Shown: piece after piece, positions 46,891-55,534 of the stretch | How the letters are laid out: every line of letters starts with the position of its first letter | Position numbering within the stretch: the stretch's first letter is position 1 | Source of the DNA: Salinirubellus litoreus | GTDB taxonomy: Archaea > Halobacteriota > Halobacteria > Halobacteriales > Haloarculaceae | NCBI RefSeq assembly: GCF_037335815.1 | Contig: NZ_CP147841.1 | Span: 4,216,001-4,280,000, forward strand | Length of the DNA: 64,000 nt | Reading direction: 5' to 3' | Notes under the pieces: generated by a model | Seen by the model: only the letters and a program-made list of their open reading frames with translations | Databases searched by the model: none | Told to the model about the DNA's origin: nothing | Position numbers and translations under genes: made by a program

Positions 46891-48126
46891 ATGAAAGTAC
46901 CAGAGACAGAGTTCGATAGCTCGTTTTCCGCAGCGACCATCCCGATCAAGGAAGCGGTCGGAGGGTTTGCGGCGGATACAGAGGTGATGACTACCCGGGG
47001 GGCGGTACCCGTTCCTGAACTCACGACTGACGACCTGGTCTACGCGCTTGACCCGACGACACGGCTCGTGAAGACGAAACCTGTTCGAGCGATCGAACGA
47101 TGCGAAACGGAAGGCGTGATCGAGATTCGCACCCGACGAGCCGACCTCAGAGTTGCGCCGGACCACCCGATCGTCTATCGAACGAAGGCGATCGCTCAGC
47201 CGCGATTCATACGAGCCGGTGACCTCAGCGATAGAGAGTACTACCAGTTTATCAATCAGTGGCGGCGACCTCCTCGCGAACCCCGATCGGAGATCGACAT
47301 CACCGATTTCACGGACGAGTACCAGGCTTGTGTGACCAGATCCGTACACGGACACACGTTCCGTGCAGCGCTTCCGGACGGTTGCGAGCCGATCTATCGG
47401 AGCAGGAACGTCGGCTACTGCTTCGATGCGGAGACGTTCAAGCGATATCAGACAGAGCTAGAGGCACTCGGCGATACTGTCGCAGTGCGGGCCAAGCGTG
47501 GACACCACCCGCAGCCGTATCGATTCGATGCCGACGCATTCATCCAGTTCATCGGCTGGTTCGTCTCCGAAGGGAGTATTCACCGATCTCCCGACCGCGA
47601 GACGGCAGAGATTCAGATCGCACAGGAAAAGCCGAAACATCGGCGGACGATCCGATCTCTCTTCGAAAAGCTCGGGTTCGACGTCTCTGATAATGATCGG
47701 TCCTTCTCGTTTGGGTCGTACCTCTACGGGCAGTTACTCAAGCAACTGTGTGGACTGCGGAGTGCAGACCGACGGCTCCCAGAGTTCGTCTGGGAACTCT
47801 CCCGACGCCAGCAACGGCTTCTGCTGGAGGTGCTGTTGGATGGAGATGGGAACGAACAGCGGACCTACTACACGGCGAGTGACCAACTCGTCGGTGACAT
47901 CCTCCGACTCTGTCTCGAGCTGGGGATCAAACCCCGGTACTCGTCTCGGCGTGGAACGTGGCAGGTCTTCGTGAACGCGGTCAACGATGGGTTCGTTGCA
48001 GGCGAACATGTTCAGCGGATTTCAACATCAGCTTCTGTGTATCGCGTGACCGTAGAGGATTACACGGGATTGATGGCCGGAAGGGACGGGCGGTTTCAGT
48101 GGATCGGGATCAGTTGTATTGCCTGA
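46891..48126 (+). CDS. Intein-like Hint domain with LAGLIDADG homing endonuclease
   Basis: 411 residues. After about 25 residues, the Hint splicing domain begins: GGFAADTEVMTTRGAVPVPE, then RRADLRVAPDHPIVYR (block B T/R-x-x-H). Two LAGLIDADG-type motifs follow, FIGWFVSEGS (about residue 220) and LLEVLLDGDGN (about 315). The end (VYRVTVEDYTGLMAGRDGRF, QWIGISCIA) resembles a C-terminal splice region, but the His-Asn pair needed for intein release is not seen. The residue at the N-terminal junction is Ala or Phe, not Cys/Ser/Thr. There is no C-terminal host protein. So this is either a freestanding homing endonuclease or a decayed intein whose host gene is lost. The in-frame leader upstream (46816 on) lacks a normal start. 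Confidence 0.8.
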   Translation: MKVPETEFDSSFSAATIPIKEAVGGFAADTEVMTTRGAVPVPELTTDDLVYALDPTTRLVKTKPVRAIERCETEGVIEIRTRRADLRVAPDHPIVYRTKAIAQPRFIRAGDLSDREYYQFINQWRRPPREPRSEIDITDFTDEYQACVTRSVHGHTFRAALPDGCEPIYRSRNVGYCFDAETFKRYQTELEALGDTVAVRAKRGHHPQPYRFDADAFIQFIGWFVSEGSIHRSPDRETAEIQIAQEKPKHRRTIRSLFEKLGFDVSDNDRSFSFGSYLYGQLLKQLCGLRSADRRLPEFVWELSRRQQRLLLEVLLDGDGNEQRTYYTASDQLVGDILRLCLELGIKPRYSSRRGTWQVFVNAVNDGFVAGEHVQRISTSASVYRVTVEDYTGLMAGRDGRFQWIGISCIA

Positions 48127-48235
48127 TCCATCTTTCAGTTATCTGTACCTAGCCTAGCACCAAGTGAGGCTATTCCTACTGATTGGATTCTACTTTTCTC
48201 TCAGGAATACATGACCAAATACAGACATTGTACGC
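48127..48235. other. AT-rich spacer
   Basis: A short stretch with lower GC than its surroundings and no gene. It separates the homing-endonuclease gene from a run of gene fragments. Confidence 0.3.
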
Positions 48236-48630
48236 ACCGATGACGAGTCCGATCGTCTGCTCGACGAGGGGGAGTCCCCCGCGCGCTCGACGAAGCGATC
48301 GAGCGCCGCCGTCCTGACGTCCCGGTCGTGGGGGGTCGTCGAGAGGCCCAGGTTCAGCGCGAGGTCGTACAGTCGGTTGATAACCAGCGGGATCGTCTAC
48401 CTCCGTACAGAAGGCCCGGTACGCGTGGATTTCGTCGCGGTCGGCGAACTATTGTCGGACACGCCAGCCGTCCGGCGCTATCCGGACACGCTCGTGGAAC
48501 ATCCGATGGCCCGCCATCCCTTCGAGCGACGCCGGTCGACGACTGTCGAGGACGACCCGGTAGACCGTCGCCTCCCTGCTCTCGCTGACCAGGTCGACAG
48601 CCTCCACCGCGTGCGGGTCCGTGACCGCAG
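48236..48630 (-). pseudogene. Degraded Bat/HTH_10-type regulator fragment
   Basis: The minus strand reads VTDPHAVEAVDLVSESREAT, VYRVVLDSRRPASLEGMAGH, RMFHERVRIAPDGWRVRQ, an in-frame TAG, then FADRDEIHAYRAFC. After a frameshift it continues IPLVINRLYDLALNLGL. This is the sensory half typical of haloarchaeal HTH_10 regulators, with a premature stop, at least one frameshift and no HTH_10 domain left. It stops abruptly at about 48630, where plus-strand coding from another gene begins. Confidence 0.5.
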
Positions 48631-48786
48631 GTCGTCGAGGACGAGCGGCTGTTCAAGGGCGAGTTCGGCCGCCTCCGAACAGTCGTAGTGAGCCCGGACG
48701 GGGACGTCCTCGTGACGACGAGCAACCGGGACGGCAGGGGAGAGCCGCTGGACGACGACAGGCTCCTACGCATCCGGCGGGGCTGA
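48631..48786 (+). pseudogene. C-terminal fragment of a glucose/sorbosone (PQQ-type) sugar dehydrogenase
   Basis: The frame reads VVEDERLFKGEFGRLRTVVV, SPDGDVLVTTSNRDGRGEPL, DDDRLLRIRRG and TGA. The GRLR-x-V-x-x-x-P-D-G...TSNRDGRG block is the final blade of the soluble aldose sugar dehydrogenase (YliI/GSDH) beta-propeller. Only about 51 of about 380 residues remain; the rest is replaced by the HTH_10-like fragment on the other strand. Confidence 0.75.
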
Positions 48787-49584
48787 GCACCAGGAGGGTC
48801 CACGTTGGTCCGATGGTACTGGCCGGACGGAACGGATCGCACACAGCTTCTCCCAGGGACACGACGTTCTGGCTGGGGCACCAACAAGGGCATACCGCTC
48901 GATGCCGAGCGCCGGTCGTCTTCAGACTTGGGATGACCCGACCGAGAAGCAGGCATTCGGACAGAGCCATACCGCGTACGGGGCCTCCACCGAACGGAGT
49001 GGACTTCGAGTGAGAGACACGCCCTAACTCTGAGTGAAGCGATACGGTTCTTCGTATCCGCGGGGGAGCCGACAGAGTGGACCGGGCAGTCGGGCGCAGA
49101 CCACGCCTAGATGATTAATTAAGTTGTAATGAATTAGCGAGTTGTTTCCGTACTCGGGGGCTCGTTACGAGTCGACGACCGCAACCGGCACGAGAGGTCG
49201 GAGAGCGGCGGGTCTGCCGGAGTGCTCTCCGAGAGATAGACCCCAGATCCGGCAGATTACTGCATCACGTGCCCGAGCAGTGGACGGGCGATCTCTGCCA
49301 CTGAACCCGAGGACCAGACGGGCTGGAACTTGAATAGACGGTCGTCCGTCGTCGAGGTCTGCGCTACGAGGTCTCCGTCGTCCAGTCTTCCGGGCTCGAT
49401 ATGTAGCACGCGATGACGAACCCCACCTACGCAGCAGGACCCAGTTCGTATATCACCCTCCGGTAATTCGGGAGAGAGCAGTCTGCACCGCACTCGCTTT
49501 GCCGAGCTCGTGAACGAGTAGTGGCGTTCATGCCGGCGCGTCGTAGCGCCCATCACCAGATTATCAACGACGCATTTATTACAA
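48787..49584. other. Non-coding stretch between gene fragments
   Basis: About 800 bp. Contains an AT-rich patch near 49111-49140 (GATTAATTAAGTTGTAATGA). A minus-strand frame at 49257-49556 (ELPEGDIRTGSCCVGGVRHR and following) could be a fragment, but I recognise no family and no start context. Confidence 0.4.
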
Positions 49585-49831
49585 TTATTTCCATCTTTTT
49601 GTTCCAGGTCTATTCGCTTGGAAGCCGTTCCGAATGGCCAGTACGAACGACTCTCGTCCGGACTTCACGAACCAGTTGTAGATCGTTCGCCGCTGTAAGC
49701 CGCTCGGCGAGTCCGGCCCGAGACATCGGAGATCGGTACTTGTCACCAGGGTCGGCTCCACGGACCTGTTCCGTTGGCTGCGCCGGGTGCGTGATAGGGG
49801 TCGGTAGCGGAGACGCGTCAAGATGTTCCAC
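49585..49831 (-). pseudogene. N-terminal remnant of an IS630-type transposase
   Basis: The minus strand begins at GTG 49831 with MEHLDAS, the usual opening of haloarchaeal IS630-family transposases, and reaches MSRAGLAERL. The helix-turn-helix then continues in another frame as LQRRTIYNWFVKSGRESFVL, AIRNGF (compare the family's Q-R-R-T-I-Y-N-W). The catalytic DDE domain is absent. One or more frameshifts plus truncation make it inactive. Confidence 0.5.
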
Positions 49832-50053
49832 ACTGAGTTCGATGGTCCCGAGCAGATGTTCTGGCTACCCAGCTCGGGATAAGGACTTCCACGGGCACGT
49901 ATCTTCTGTGAAAGGGTTGAACCGGGGACAGAGACGGAAGCGATCAAAGACCAGGACCCCTCCCCCCTGGGTATCGGCTCGGCTCGCCAGTACTGGTCAA
50001 CTGGCGCTCTCCCGCGGAGGAAGGACTATAACGCCCCGACGAATGACTCCTGT

Positions 50054-50923
50054 ATGCTCGGTCGACAGCAGGACGAACACGTACGGCTGGACCACGCGGT
50101 GATCGGCGGGAACGACCTCTCCGAGATAGACGACGCGTTCGACTCACTCGGGATGGAACCGACCTACGCGGGGAAGCTAGAGAACGACATCAACCACCTC
50201 TCCCAGCTCGGGTTCGAGGATGGGTCGTACTTCGAGCTGACGGCGACGCTGGAGCCGGGCCAGGAGTCCCCGTGGTGGGACGTCCACATGCAGAAGGACG
50301 CGGGACCCACGGCCTGGGCTGTCGAGGTAACCAATATCGCGTCCGTCGTGGACGAGATCGCCGAGCGAGGGACGCCGGTCGACGGCCCGAACGAGTTCGG
50401 CCGCGAGCGGCCCGACGGGACGTACTTCGAGTACGAACTCGCGACGCTAGGAACGAAGGAATTCGGGACGCAGCTCCCCTTCCTGATCGAGGACCACACG
50501 CCGCGGTCGAACCGCGTATCGACACCGACACCGAGCGTCGCCGACACTGAACTGGTCGGGGTCGGGGCGGTCGTCGTCGGGCTCGGGGACCTCGACGACG
50601 GCATCGAGGTCTACCGACAGGCGTTCGACCTGCCGGAGCCGAGCAGGCAGACCGACGAGGAGTTCGGTGCGGAGCTGGCACACTTCCCGGACACGCCGAT
50701 CGTCCTGGCGACGCCGCTCGCCGCCGGGAACTGGCTCGCCGACCGGCTGGAGACGTTCGATGATGGTCCGTGTGCCTACCTGCTCCGTTCGTCGGACTGG
50801 GACAGGACCACAGAACGGTTCAGCCTGACGGGGGAATCCTCGTGGTTCGACGACCGACTCGCGTGGATCGACTCCGAACGACTCGACGAGATAAACGTCA
50901 ACCTGGGCGTCCTGTCACCGTAA
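50054..50923 (+). CDS. VOC/glyoxalase-like domain protein
   Basis: 289 residues of the glyoxalase-like (PF13468-type) group. Start VRLDHAVIGGNDLSEIDDAF (first beta-alpha, metal His), then GFEDGSYFELTATLE, a central DGTYFEYELATLGTKEFGTQ, LPFLIEDHTPR (paired-domain end). A second betaalphabetabetabeta unit begins LVGVGAVVVGLGDLDDGIEV and ends near residue 225. The family includes isomerases and lyases acting on keto acids or sugars. It lies next to the importer operon below, convergent with its last gene, so a role in the same pathway is possible. Confidence 0.82.
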   Translation: MLGRQQDEHVRLDHAVIGGNDLSEIDDAFDSLGMEPTYAGKLENDINHLSQLGFEDGSYFELTATLEPGQESPWWDVHMQKDAGPTAWAVEVTNIASVVDEIAERGTPVDGPNEFGRERPDGTYFEYELATLGTKEFGTQLPFLIEDHTPRSNRVSTPTPSVADTELVGVGAVVVGLGDLDDGIEVYRQAFDLPEPSRQTDEEFGAELAHFPDTPIVLATPLAAGNWLADRLETFDDGPCAYLLRSSDWDRTTERFSLTGESSWFDDRLAWIDSERLDEINVNLGVLSP

Positions 50924-51017
50924 GGCGCGTCGACGGGACGACCGTTCGAGGTTTTTAGAAGCGATAGCGATCGGATCCGTGGCCGTCTCTACCGGGCTCC
51001 CAAGGGGTCGGTCCCGC

Positions 51018-52223
51018 TCAGGCGGTGTAGATCGAGTTCCACGTCTCGGCCCACTCGTCGGAGTTGTCCCACATGTACTGGTAGTCCGGGCGCTTCAGAT
51101 TGCTTAGGTCCTCCTCCTGGACCGGGTCGATACCCAGGTCCAGTATCTCCTGGGGGTACTCCGCTTCGCCGTTGACGATCCCGCACCCGGTGTACTGGGG
51201 GTGGCGCTCCTGGGCGTATACGGAGACGGCCTCGTTCACGTACGCCATCCCGGCCTCCACGTTCCCGTTCTTCGGGACGCCGAACGTCTGGGTGGCGTCG
51301 ATACTCGCGGGGGACAGTTCCCTCGCGCCGGCGACCGGGGCGTCGTTGCGGTACATGTCGAGGAGCCAGCTGTCCCACGTCGGGACCAGGGCGTCCACCT
51401 GCCCCTGCGAGACGAGCTGTTTCGCCTGTGACTGTCCGTTGATGACGGTGTACGTCTTGGGCTCCATGTGCTCGCGCTGCCAGTCCCACCCGGCCTCGAC
51501 GTCGAGGTCCGAGGAGCTGAAGTCATCTCCGGTGGCGATGGCGGCGGACATCAGCAGCATGAGCCCCTGCGTCCAGGTGTACGGCGGGATGGCGATGGAC
51601 TCGGCGTTCTCCACCGTCTCCGTCCACGAACCCGGGTTGCTGTCGTAGGCGTTGGTGTTGATGATCGGCATGACCTCCTGGAGCATCCACCCCATCCCCG
51701 TGTCATCGAAGTACTTCACGTGGTCGTAGACCTGCTCGGCGTTGGTCATCACGTCGGGGTAGTCCGAGAAGGTCGCCAGGTAGTCGTCCCGGTTGAGCGT
51801 CCATATCCCGTTCGGGTTGATGTCGACGACGTCCGGCGGGCTGTCGGGGTTGGCCTGGATCTGACTCACCATCGGCCCAGTCGTCGTCTGCTCGGTGTTG
51901 ATCGTGAGGTTGTACTTCTCCTCGACCCTGGGGACGACGACCTCCCGCTGGAACGTCGCCAGCCCGCCCAGGTTGACCAGAACCGAGATCTCCTCGCCGC
52001 CGAAGTCCATCGTCTCCTCACCGCTGCTCGTGGCCGTGCCCGACGTCGTCCCCGGCGTCGGGGTCGCGGTGTCGCCTCCGGTGTCGTCCGCGGTGGTCGG
52101 CGTCGACTCCGCACCGGAGTCCTCGCCAGAGGTACAGCCCGCGAGGCCGGTTAGGCCCGCAACTCCGAGCCCACCGGCCGCCTTCAGGAACTGCCGCTTG
52201 GTCTGGCGTCTCTCTCTTTGCAT
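51018..52223 (-). CDS. ABC transporter substrate-binding lipoprotein (polyamine/opine-type)
   Basis: About 401 residues. The N terminus has a Tat-like signal in which KR replaces RR (TKRQFLKAAGGLGVAGLTG) ending in the lipobox LAGC, then a Thr/Gly/Glu-rich surface linker typical of haloarchaeal lipoproteins. The mature part is a cluster D-type (PotD-like) binding protein: EEISVLVNLGGLATFQREVV, VVDINPNGIWTLNRDD, GMAYVNEAVSVYAQERH. ATG 52223 is preferred. Its own TATA element (AAAATATAAG, near 52249-52258) and GGTGGT before the ATG suggest extra expression of this subunit, on top of read-through from the permease genes upstream. Confidence 0.93.
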   Translation of the reverse strand: MQRERRQTKRQFLKAAGGLGVAGLTGLAGCTSGEDSGAESTPTTADDTGGDTATPTPGTTSGTATSSGEETMDFGGEEISVLVNLGGLATFQREVVVPRVEEKYNLTINTEQTTTGPMVSQIQANPDSPPDVVDINPNGIWTLNRDDYLATFSDYPDVMTNAEQVYDHVKYFDDTGMGWMLQEVMPIINTNAYDSNPGSWTETVENAESIAIPPYTWTQGLMLLMSAAIATGDDFSSSDLDVEAGWDWQREHMEPKTYTVINGQSQAKQLVSQGQVDALVPTWDSWLLDMYRNDAPVAGARELSPASIDATQTFGVPKNGNVEAGMAYVNEAVSVYAQERHPQYTGCGIVNGEAEYPQEILDLGIDPVQEEDLSNLKRPDYQYMWDNSDEWAETWNSIYTA

Positions 52224-52248
52224 CGTGTTACCACCTTTCCCCAACTCT

Positions 52249-52258
52249 ACTTATATTT
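52249..52258 (-). promoter_or_regulatory. TATA element before the substrate-binding protein gene
   Basis: Minus strand AAAATATAAG, about 28 bp before ATG 52223, in the 75-bp gap after the second permease gene. It would let the binding protein be made in excess over the membrane subunits. Confidence 0.5.
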
Positions 52259-52298
52259 TTGGAAGGTACACAGAATATACCAGTACTTTCAGTGTAGG

Positions 52299-53168
52299 TT
52301 ACATGTACTCGCTGATCCCGAAGCCCCGTTCCGCGAGGAGGACGACGACCAGGATGCTGCACATCAGCACGGTCCCGAGCGCGGCCAGCTGCTGGGGCGG
52401 TGAGTCGTAGAACAGGTTGAACAGGCGAAGCGGCACCGTCTGTGTGTTGGAGCCGCTCAGGAACAGGGAGACGATGTACTGGTTGAACGAGAGGATGAAC
52501 GCGAAGATGGCCCCGCTCACGAGCCCCGGTTTGATGAGCGGGAGCGTGATCTTCGTGTACGTGGTGAGCTCCGTCGCGAAGAGGTCCTGGGCCGCTTCCT
52601 CCAGCGTGTGATCGAAGTTCTGGAGGCTCGCCAGGATCGTCCGCGTCGGGTAGGGAAGTATCACGATGACGTGGCCCGCGAGCAGCGTCCAGAACGACAT
52701 CCGGATCCCTAGCCCGTAGACGGTGTTGAGCCGTCCGATGACCAGCAGGATGGCGAACCCGGTCACGAGCCACGGATAGATGAGGGGTGACAGCAGCAGC
52801 GTCTCCAGACTGGTGGAGTACTTGAAGTCGTACCGGGCGATGGCGAAGGCCGCGAGACCGCCGACCAGAACGGTCACGACCACCGTACTGAGTGCGACTT
52901 GGAGGCTGATACCGAGCGCCTGGACCAGTCCGAGGGATTCGACCCGCTGGGGGAGCAGCAGGTACCAGTCGAGCGACCAAGACTCGGGAGGCCACCCGCC
53001 GTACCCCTGCTCCTGGAACGAGATCACCACGACGATCACCAGCGGCGCCATCAGGAAGAGGATCGTACTGTACACGAGGAGCTTGTACAGCACCGAGACG
53101 GCTCCAGCGATGAGCCGGTCCCGGGCGCCGGCGTCCGTGACGAGCGCCTCCGACGACCCCTCACTCAT
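52299..53168 (-). CDS. ABC transporter permease (PotC-like)
   Basis: About 289 residues, six transmembrane helices. The EAA loop for ATPase contact is in FDHTLEEAAQDLFATELTTY and the following KITLPLIKPGLVSG. ATG 53168 (MSEGSSEALV) lies inside the end of the previous permease gene (8-bp overlap), so the two are coupled. One half of the membrane channel. Confidence 0.93.
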   Translation of the reverse strand: MSEGSSEALVTDAGARDRLIAGAVSVLYKLLVYSTILFLMAPLVIVVVISFQEQGYGGWPPESWSLDWYLLLPQRVESLGLVQALGISLQVALSTVVVTVLVGGLAAFAIARYDFKYSTSLETLLLSPLIYPWLVTGFAILLVIGRLNTVYGLGIRMSFWTLLAGHVIVILPYPTRTILASLQNFDHTLEEAAQDLFATELTTYTKITLPLIKPGLVSGAIFAFILSFNQYIVSLFLSGSNTQTVPLRLFNLFYDSPPQQLAALGTVLMCSILVVVLLAERGFGISEYM

Positions 53169-54102
53169 CGTCGTCACCCCCGGAGTCCTCAATGAGCAAC
53201 TGTGTCCGGTAGTACAGCACGATCACGAGCACGGAGATGGCGATCAGCATCGACGAGAGCGCGCTCGCGAACGGCCAGTTGTTCGAGGAGGTGATGAGGC
53301 GGGTTATCTCGGTCGCGAGCACCTTGAAGTCGCCACCGAGCATCTGGGGGGTCACGTACGAGGTCATGGCCGAGAGGAAGACGATCAGGATACCGGCAGA
53401 GATGCCCGGGAGAGAGAGTGGGAGGATGACCTTCAGGAACACCTCGAAACGGTTCGCGCCGAGGTCCTGTGCCGCCTCCTCAAGCGACTCGGGGATCGTG
53501 TGTATGATGCTGATGATCGGGAAGACCATGTAGGGGAGGAGGACGTGAGTCATTCCGATTATCACGCCGCTGGGACTGAAGAGGAAACTCGGAGCCGTCT
53601 CCTCGGTAAAAAAGGGGGTCCAGACGAGGACTGATTCGAGGAGCCCTCCGCGGGAGAGGATGACGTACCACCCGAACGTCCGGATGACGAGGTCGATGGT
53701 CAGCGGCGCGAGCGCGCTTATGACGATCACCGTCCCGAGCAGACCGCCCTTCCTAGCGGCCGTGTAGGCCAGCGGGAAGCCCAGCAGGAAGGCGAACAGC
53801 GTCGTGAAGAAGGAGATGCGTATGCTCCGCATGAGGTACGTCTGGTAGAGCGGCGTCAGTATCCCGCGCGCGTAGTTCATCACCGACCAGCCGGTTCCGA
53901 CGCTCCCCTCCACGTAGGGGAAGAAGCTGTACCGGAGGAGCAGCAGCGAGGGAATGACGAGGAAGAAGGTGATGAGGACGACGCCGGGGAAGAGGAGGAG
54001 CCACTTGCTCGTCTCCCGTCTCTGGTACCGTCGGATGAAGTCGGACACCCCCTCGTTTACCTGTGAGAGCGCCCCGGTCACCCGTCGTACCGTGCTCACC
54101 AT
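53161..54102 (-). CDS. ABC transporter permease (PotB-like)
   Basis: About 313 residues with six transmembrane helices starting at WLLLFPGVVLITFFLVIPSL. The EAA loop is in PESLEEAAQDLGANRFEVFL followed by KVILPLSLPGISAG. I use ATG 54102 (MVSTVRRVTGALSQVNEG); ATG 54123 is possible. It pairs with the PotC-like permease. Confidence 0.93.
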   Translation of the reverse strand: MVSTVRRVTGALSQVNEGVSDFIRRYQRRETSKWLLLFPGVVLITFFLVIPSLLLLRYSFFPYVEGSVGTGWSVMNYARGILTPLYQTYLMRSIRISFFTTLFAFLLGFPLAYTAARKGGLLGTVIVISALAPLTIDLVIRTFGWYVILSRGGLLESVLVWTPFFTEETAPSFLFSPSGVIIGMTHVLLPYMVFPIISIIHTIPESLEEAAQDLGANRFEVFLKVILPLSLPGISAGILIVFLSAMTSYVTPQMLGGDFKVLATEITRLITSSNNWPFASALSSMLIAISVLVIVLYYRTQLLIEDSGGDDDE

Positions 54103-54139
54103 CGGATGCAACCCCCGGGGCAACGTGACGACCCTCGCA

Positions 54140-55213
54140 TCAGTCGCTCACGACCGTCGTGTCCTCGTTGTCCCACGTGATGACGACCTCGTCGCCGTCC
54201 TCGAACTCCCGTCGTTTCCCGCTCCCGTTGACGATGAACTCCTGACCGTCGACATCCACGTAGTACCGGTACTTGTCGCCGAGGAACAGGCTGTGCTGGA
54301 GCTCGCCGGTGAGGACATTGTCGGCCGACCCCTCGGCGCCCGCAGAGGCGAGGCTTATGTCCTCCGGCCTGACGAACACGGTGGGTCGCACCCGAAGGTC
54401 GCCGTCGTAGTCCAGTCGGATCTCGGACCCGGCCATCCGGATGACGACTCGCCCGTCGACTTCGGTGATATCCCCGTGGAGGATGTTGGTGTCGCCGATG
54501 AAGTCCGAGACGAACTCCGTTCTGGGCGACCGGTATACCTCGGTCGGCGTCCCTATCTGTTCGATCCGGCCGTCGTTCATCACGGCGACCCGGTCGGCCA
54601 TCGTGAGCGCCTCCTCCTGGTTGTGGGTGACGTAGAGGGTCGTGATGCCGAGTTCCTGCTGGAGGCGGGCGAAGTCGACGCGGATCTGGTCGCGCAGTTT
54701 CTTGTCGAGCGCACCGAGCGGCTCGTCCATCAGCAGCACCTTCGGTTCGGGGGCCAGGGCGCGGGCGGTCGCGACCCGCTGTTGCTGTCCGCCGGAGAGG
54801 CTCGCGGGCCTGCGCCCCTCCATGCCGGCCATGTCGACCAGTTCGAGCACCTCGCTGACCCGCTCGTCGACTGGCTTCCGGTCGTACCCCCTGTTCTTCA
54901 GCCCGAACGCGATGTTCTCCCCGACGGACATGTGCGGGAAGAGGGCGTAGTCCTGGAAGACGGTGGCCGTATCCCGCTTGTGTGGAGGGACGCCGACGAG
55001 GCTCGTCCCCGCCAGCGAGACGTCCCCCGTCGTCGGCGTCTCGAACCCCGCGAGCATCCGGAGGGTCGTCGTCTTCCCGGACCCAGACGGGCCGATTATC
55101 GCCATGAACTCGCCGCGCTCGATGGAGATGTTGATCTCGTCCACGGCGGTCGTCTCGCCGTATTGTTTCGTCACATTCTCGTATTGAATGTCCGTTCCGC
55201 CACGGGTTGCCAT
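54140..55213 (-). CDS. ABC transporter ATPase (PotA-like)
   Basis: About 357 residues. Walker A GPSGSGKTT, Q-loop FQDYALFPHMSV, signature LSGGQQQR, Walker B VLLMDEPLGALD, switch His in LYVTHNQEEA. The C-terminal TOBE-type domain ends VVITWDNEDTTVVSD. The start is ATG 55213 (MATRGGTDIQYENVTKQYGE); a CATAATG element about 25 bp upstream fits a leaderless mRNA. First gene of the operon; the gap to hyuA on the other strand is 321 bp and probably holds the shared control region. Confidence 0.94.
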   Translation of the reverse strand: MATRGGTDIQYENVTKQYGETTAVDEINISIERGEFMAIIGPSGSGKTTTLRMLAGFETPTTGDVSLAGTSLVGVPPHKRDTATVFQDYALFPHMSVGENIAFGLKNRGYDRKPVDERVSEVLELVDMAGMEGRRPASLSGGQQQRVATARALAPEPKVLLMDEPLGALDKKLRDQIRVDFARLQQELGITTLYVTHNQEEALTMADRVAVMNDGRIEQIGTPTEVYRSPRTEFVSDFIGDTNILHGDITEVDGRVVIRMAGSEIRLDYDGDLRVRPTVFVRPEDISLASAGAEGSADNVLTGELQHSLFLGDKYRYYVDVDGQEFIVNGSGKRREFEDGDEVVITWDNEDTTVVSD

Positions 55214-55235
55214 ACCTCCGCATTTCTTTCGTCCC

Positions 55236-55468
55236 CCATTATGTTTTCCCTCGTCCGCTGGCCGGACGCGAGCCATCCTTCGACGTTCCGGCAGTCGACC
55301 GCGGGAAATCGAACGAAAGTACAGCGCGAAGCGGACAGCGACCGGGGGCGACCCGACGCGGTCACCGGCGGTTCGTGAGACCCGTCGTCCCGCCCGAACA
55401 CGCGTCACGCGAACGGGTTCGGCGGTGGTCGGGTGACCAATACCGCTACTACCCCCTCAAATTTTATA
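55236..55468. promoter_or_regulatory. Divergent promoter region between importer operon and hyuA
   Basis: Minus strand: CATAATG at about 55236-55242, about 25 bp before the ATPase ATG at 55213. Plus strand: ATTTTATA at 55461-55468, about 67 bp before the hyuA ATG at 55535, with a GGGAGG ribosome site at about 55515-55520. Coexpression of both units from this gap is likely. The IclR protein encoded at 59539 is the natural candidate regulator, but I see no obvious long palindrome. Confidence 0.45.
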
Positions 55469-55534
55469 GCCCTCCTTCGTTCGATGCGCTGTGTCGATAG
55501 CAAGCGCCTGCCAAGGGAGGGTAGAGAGACGACC

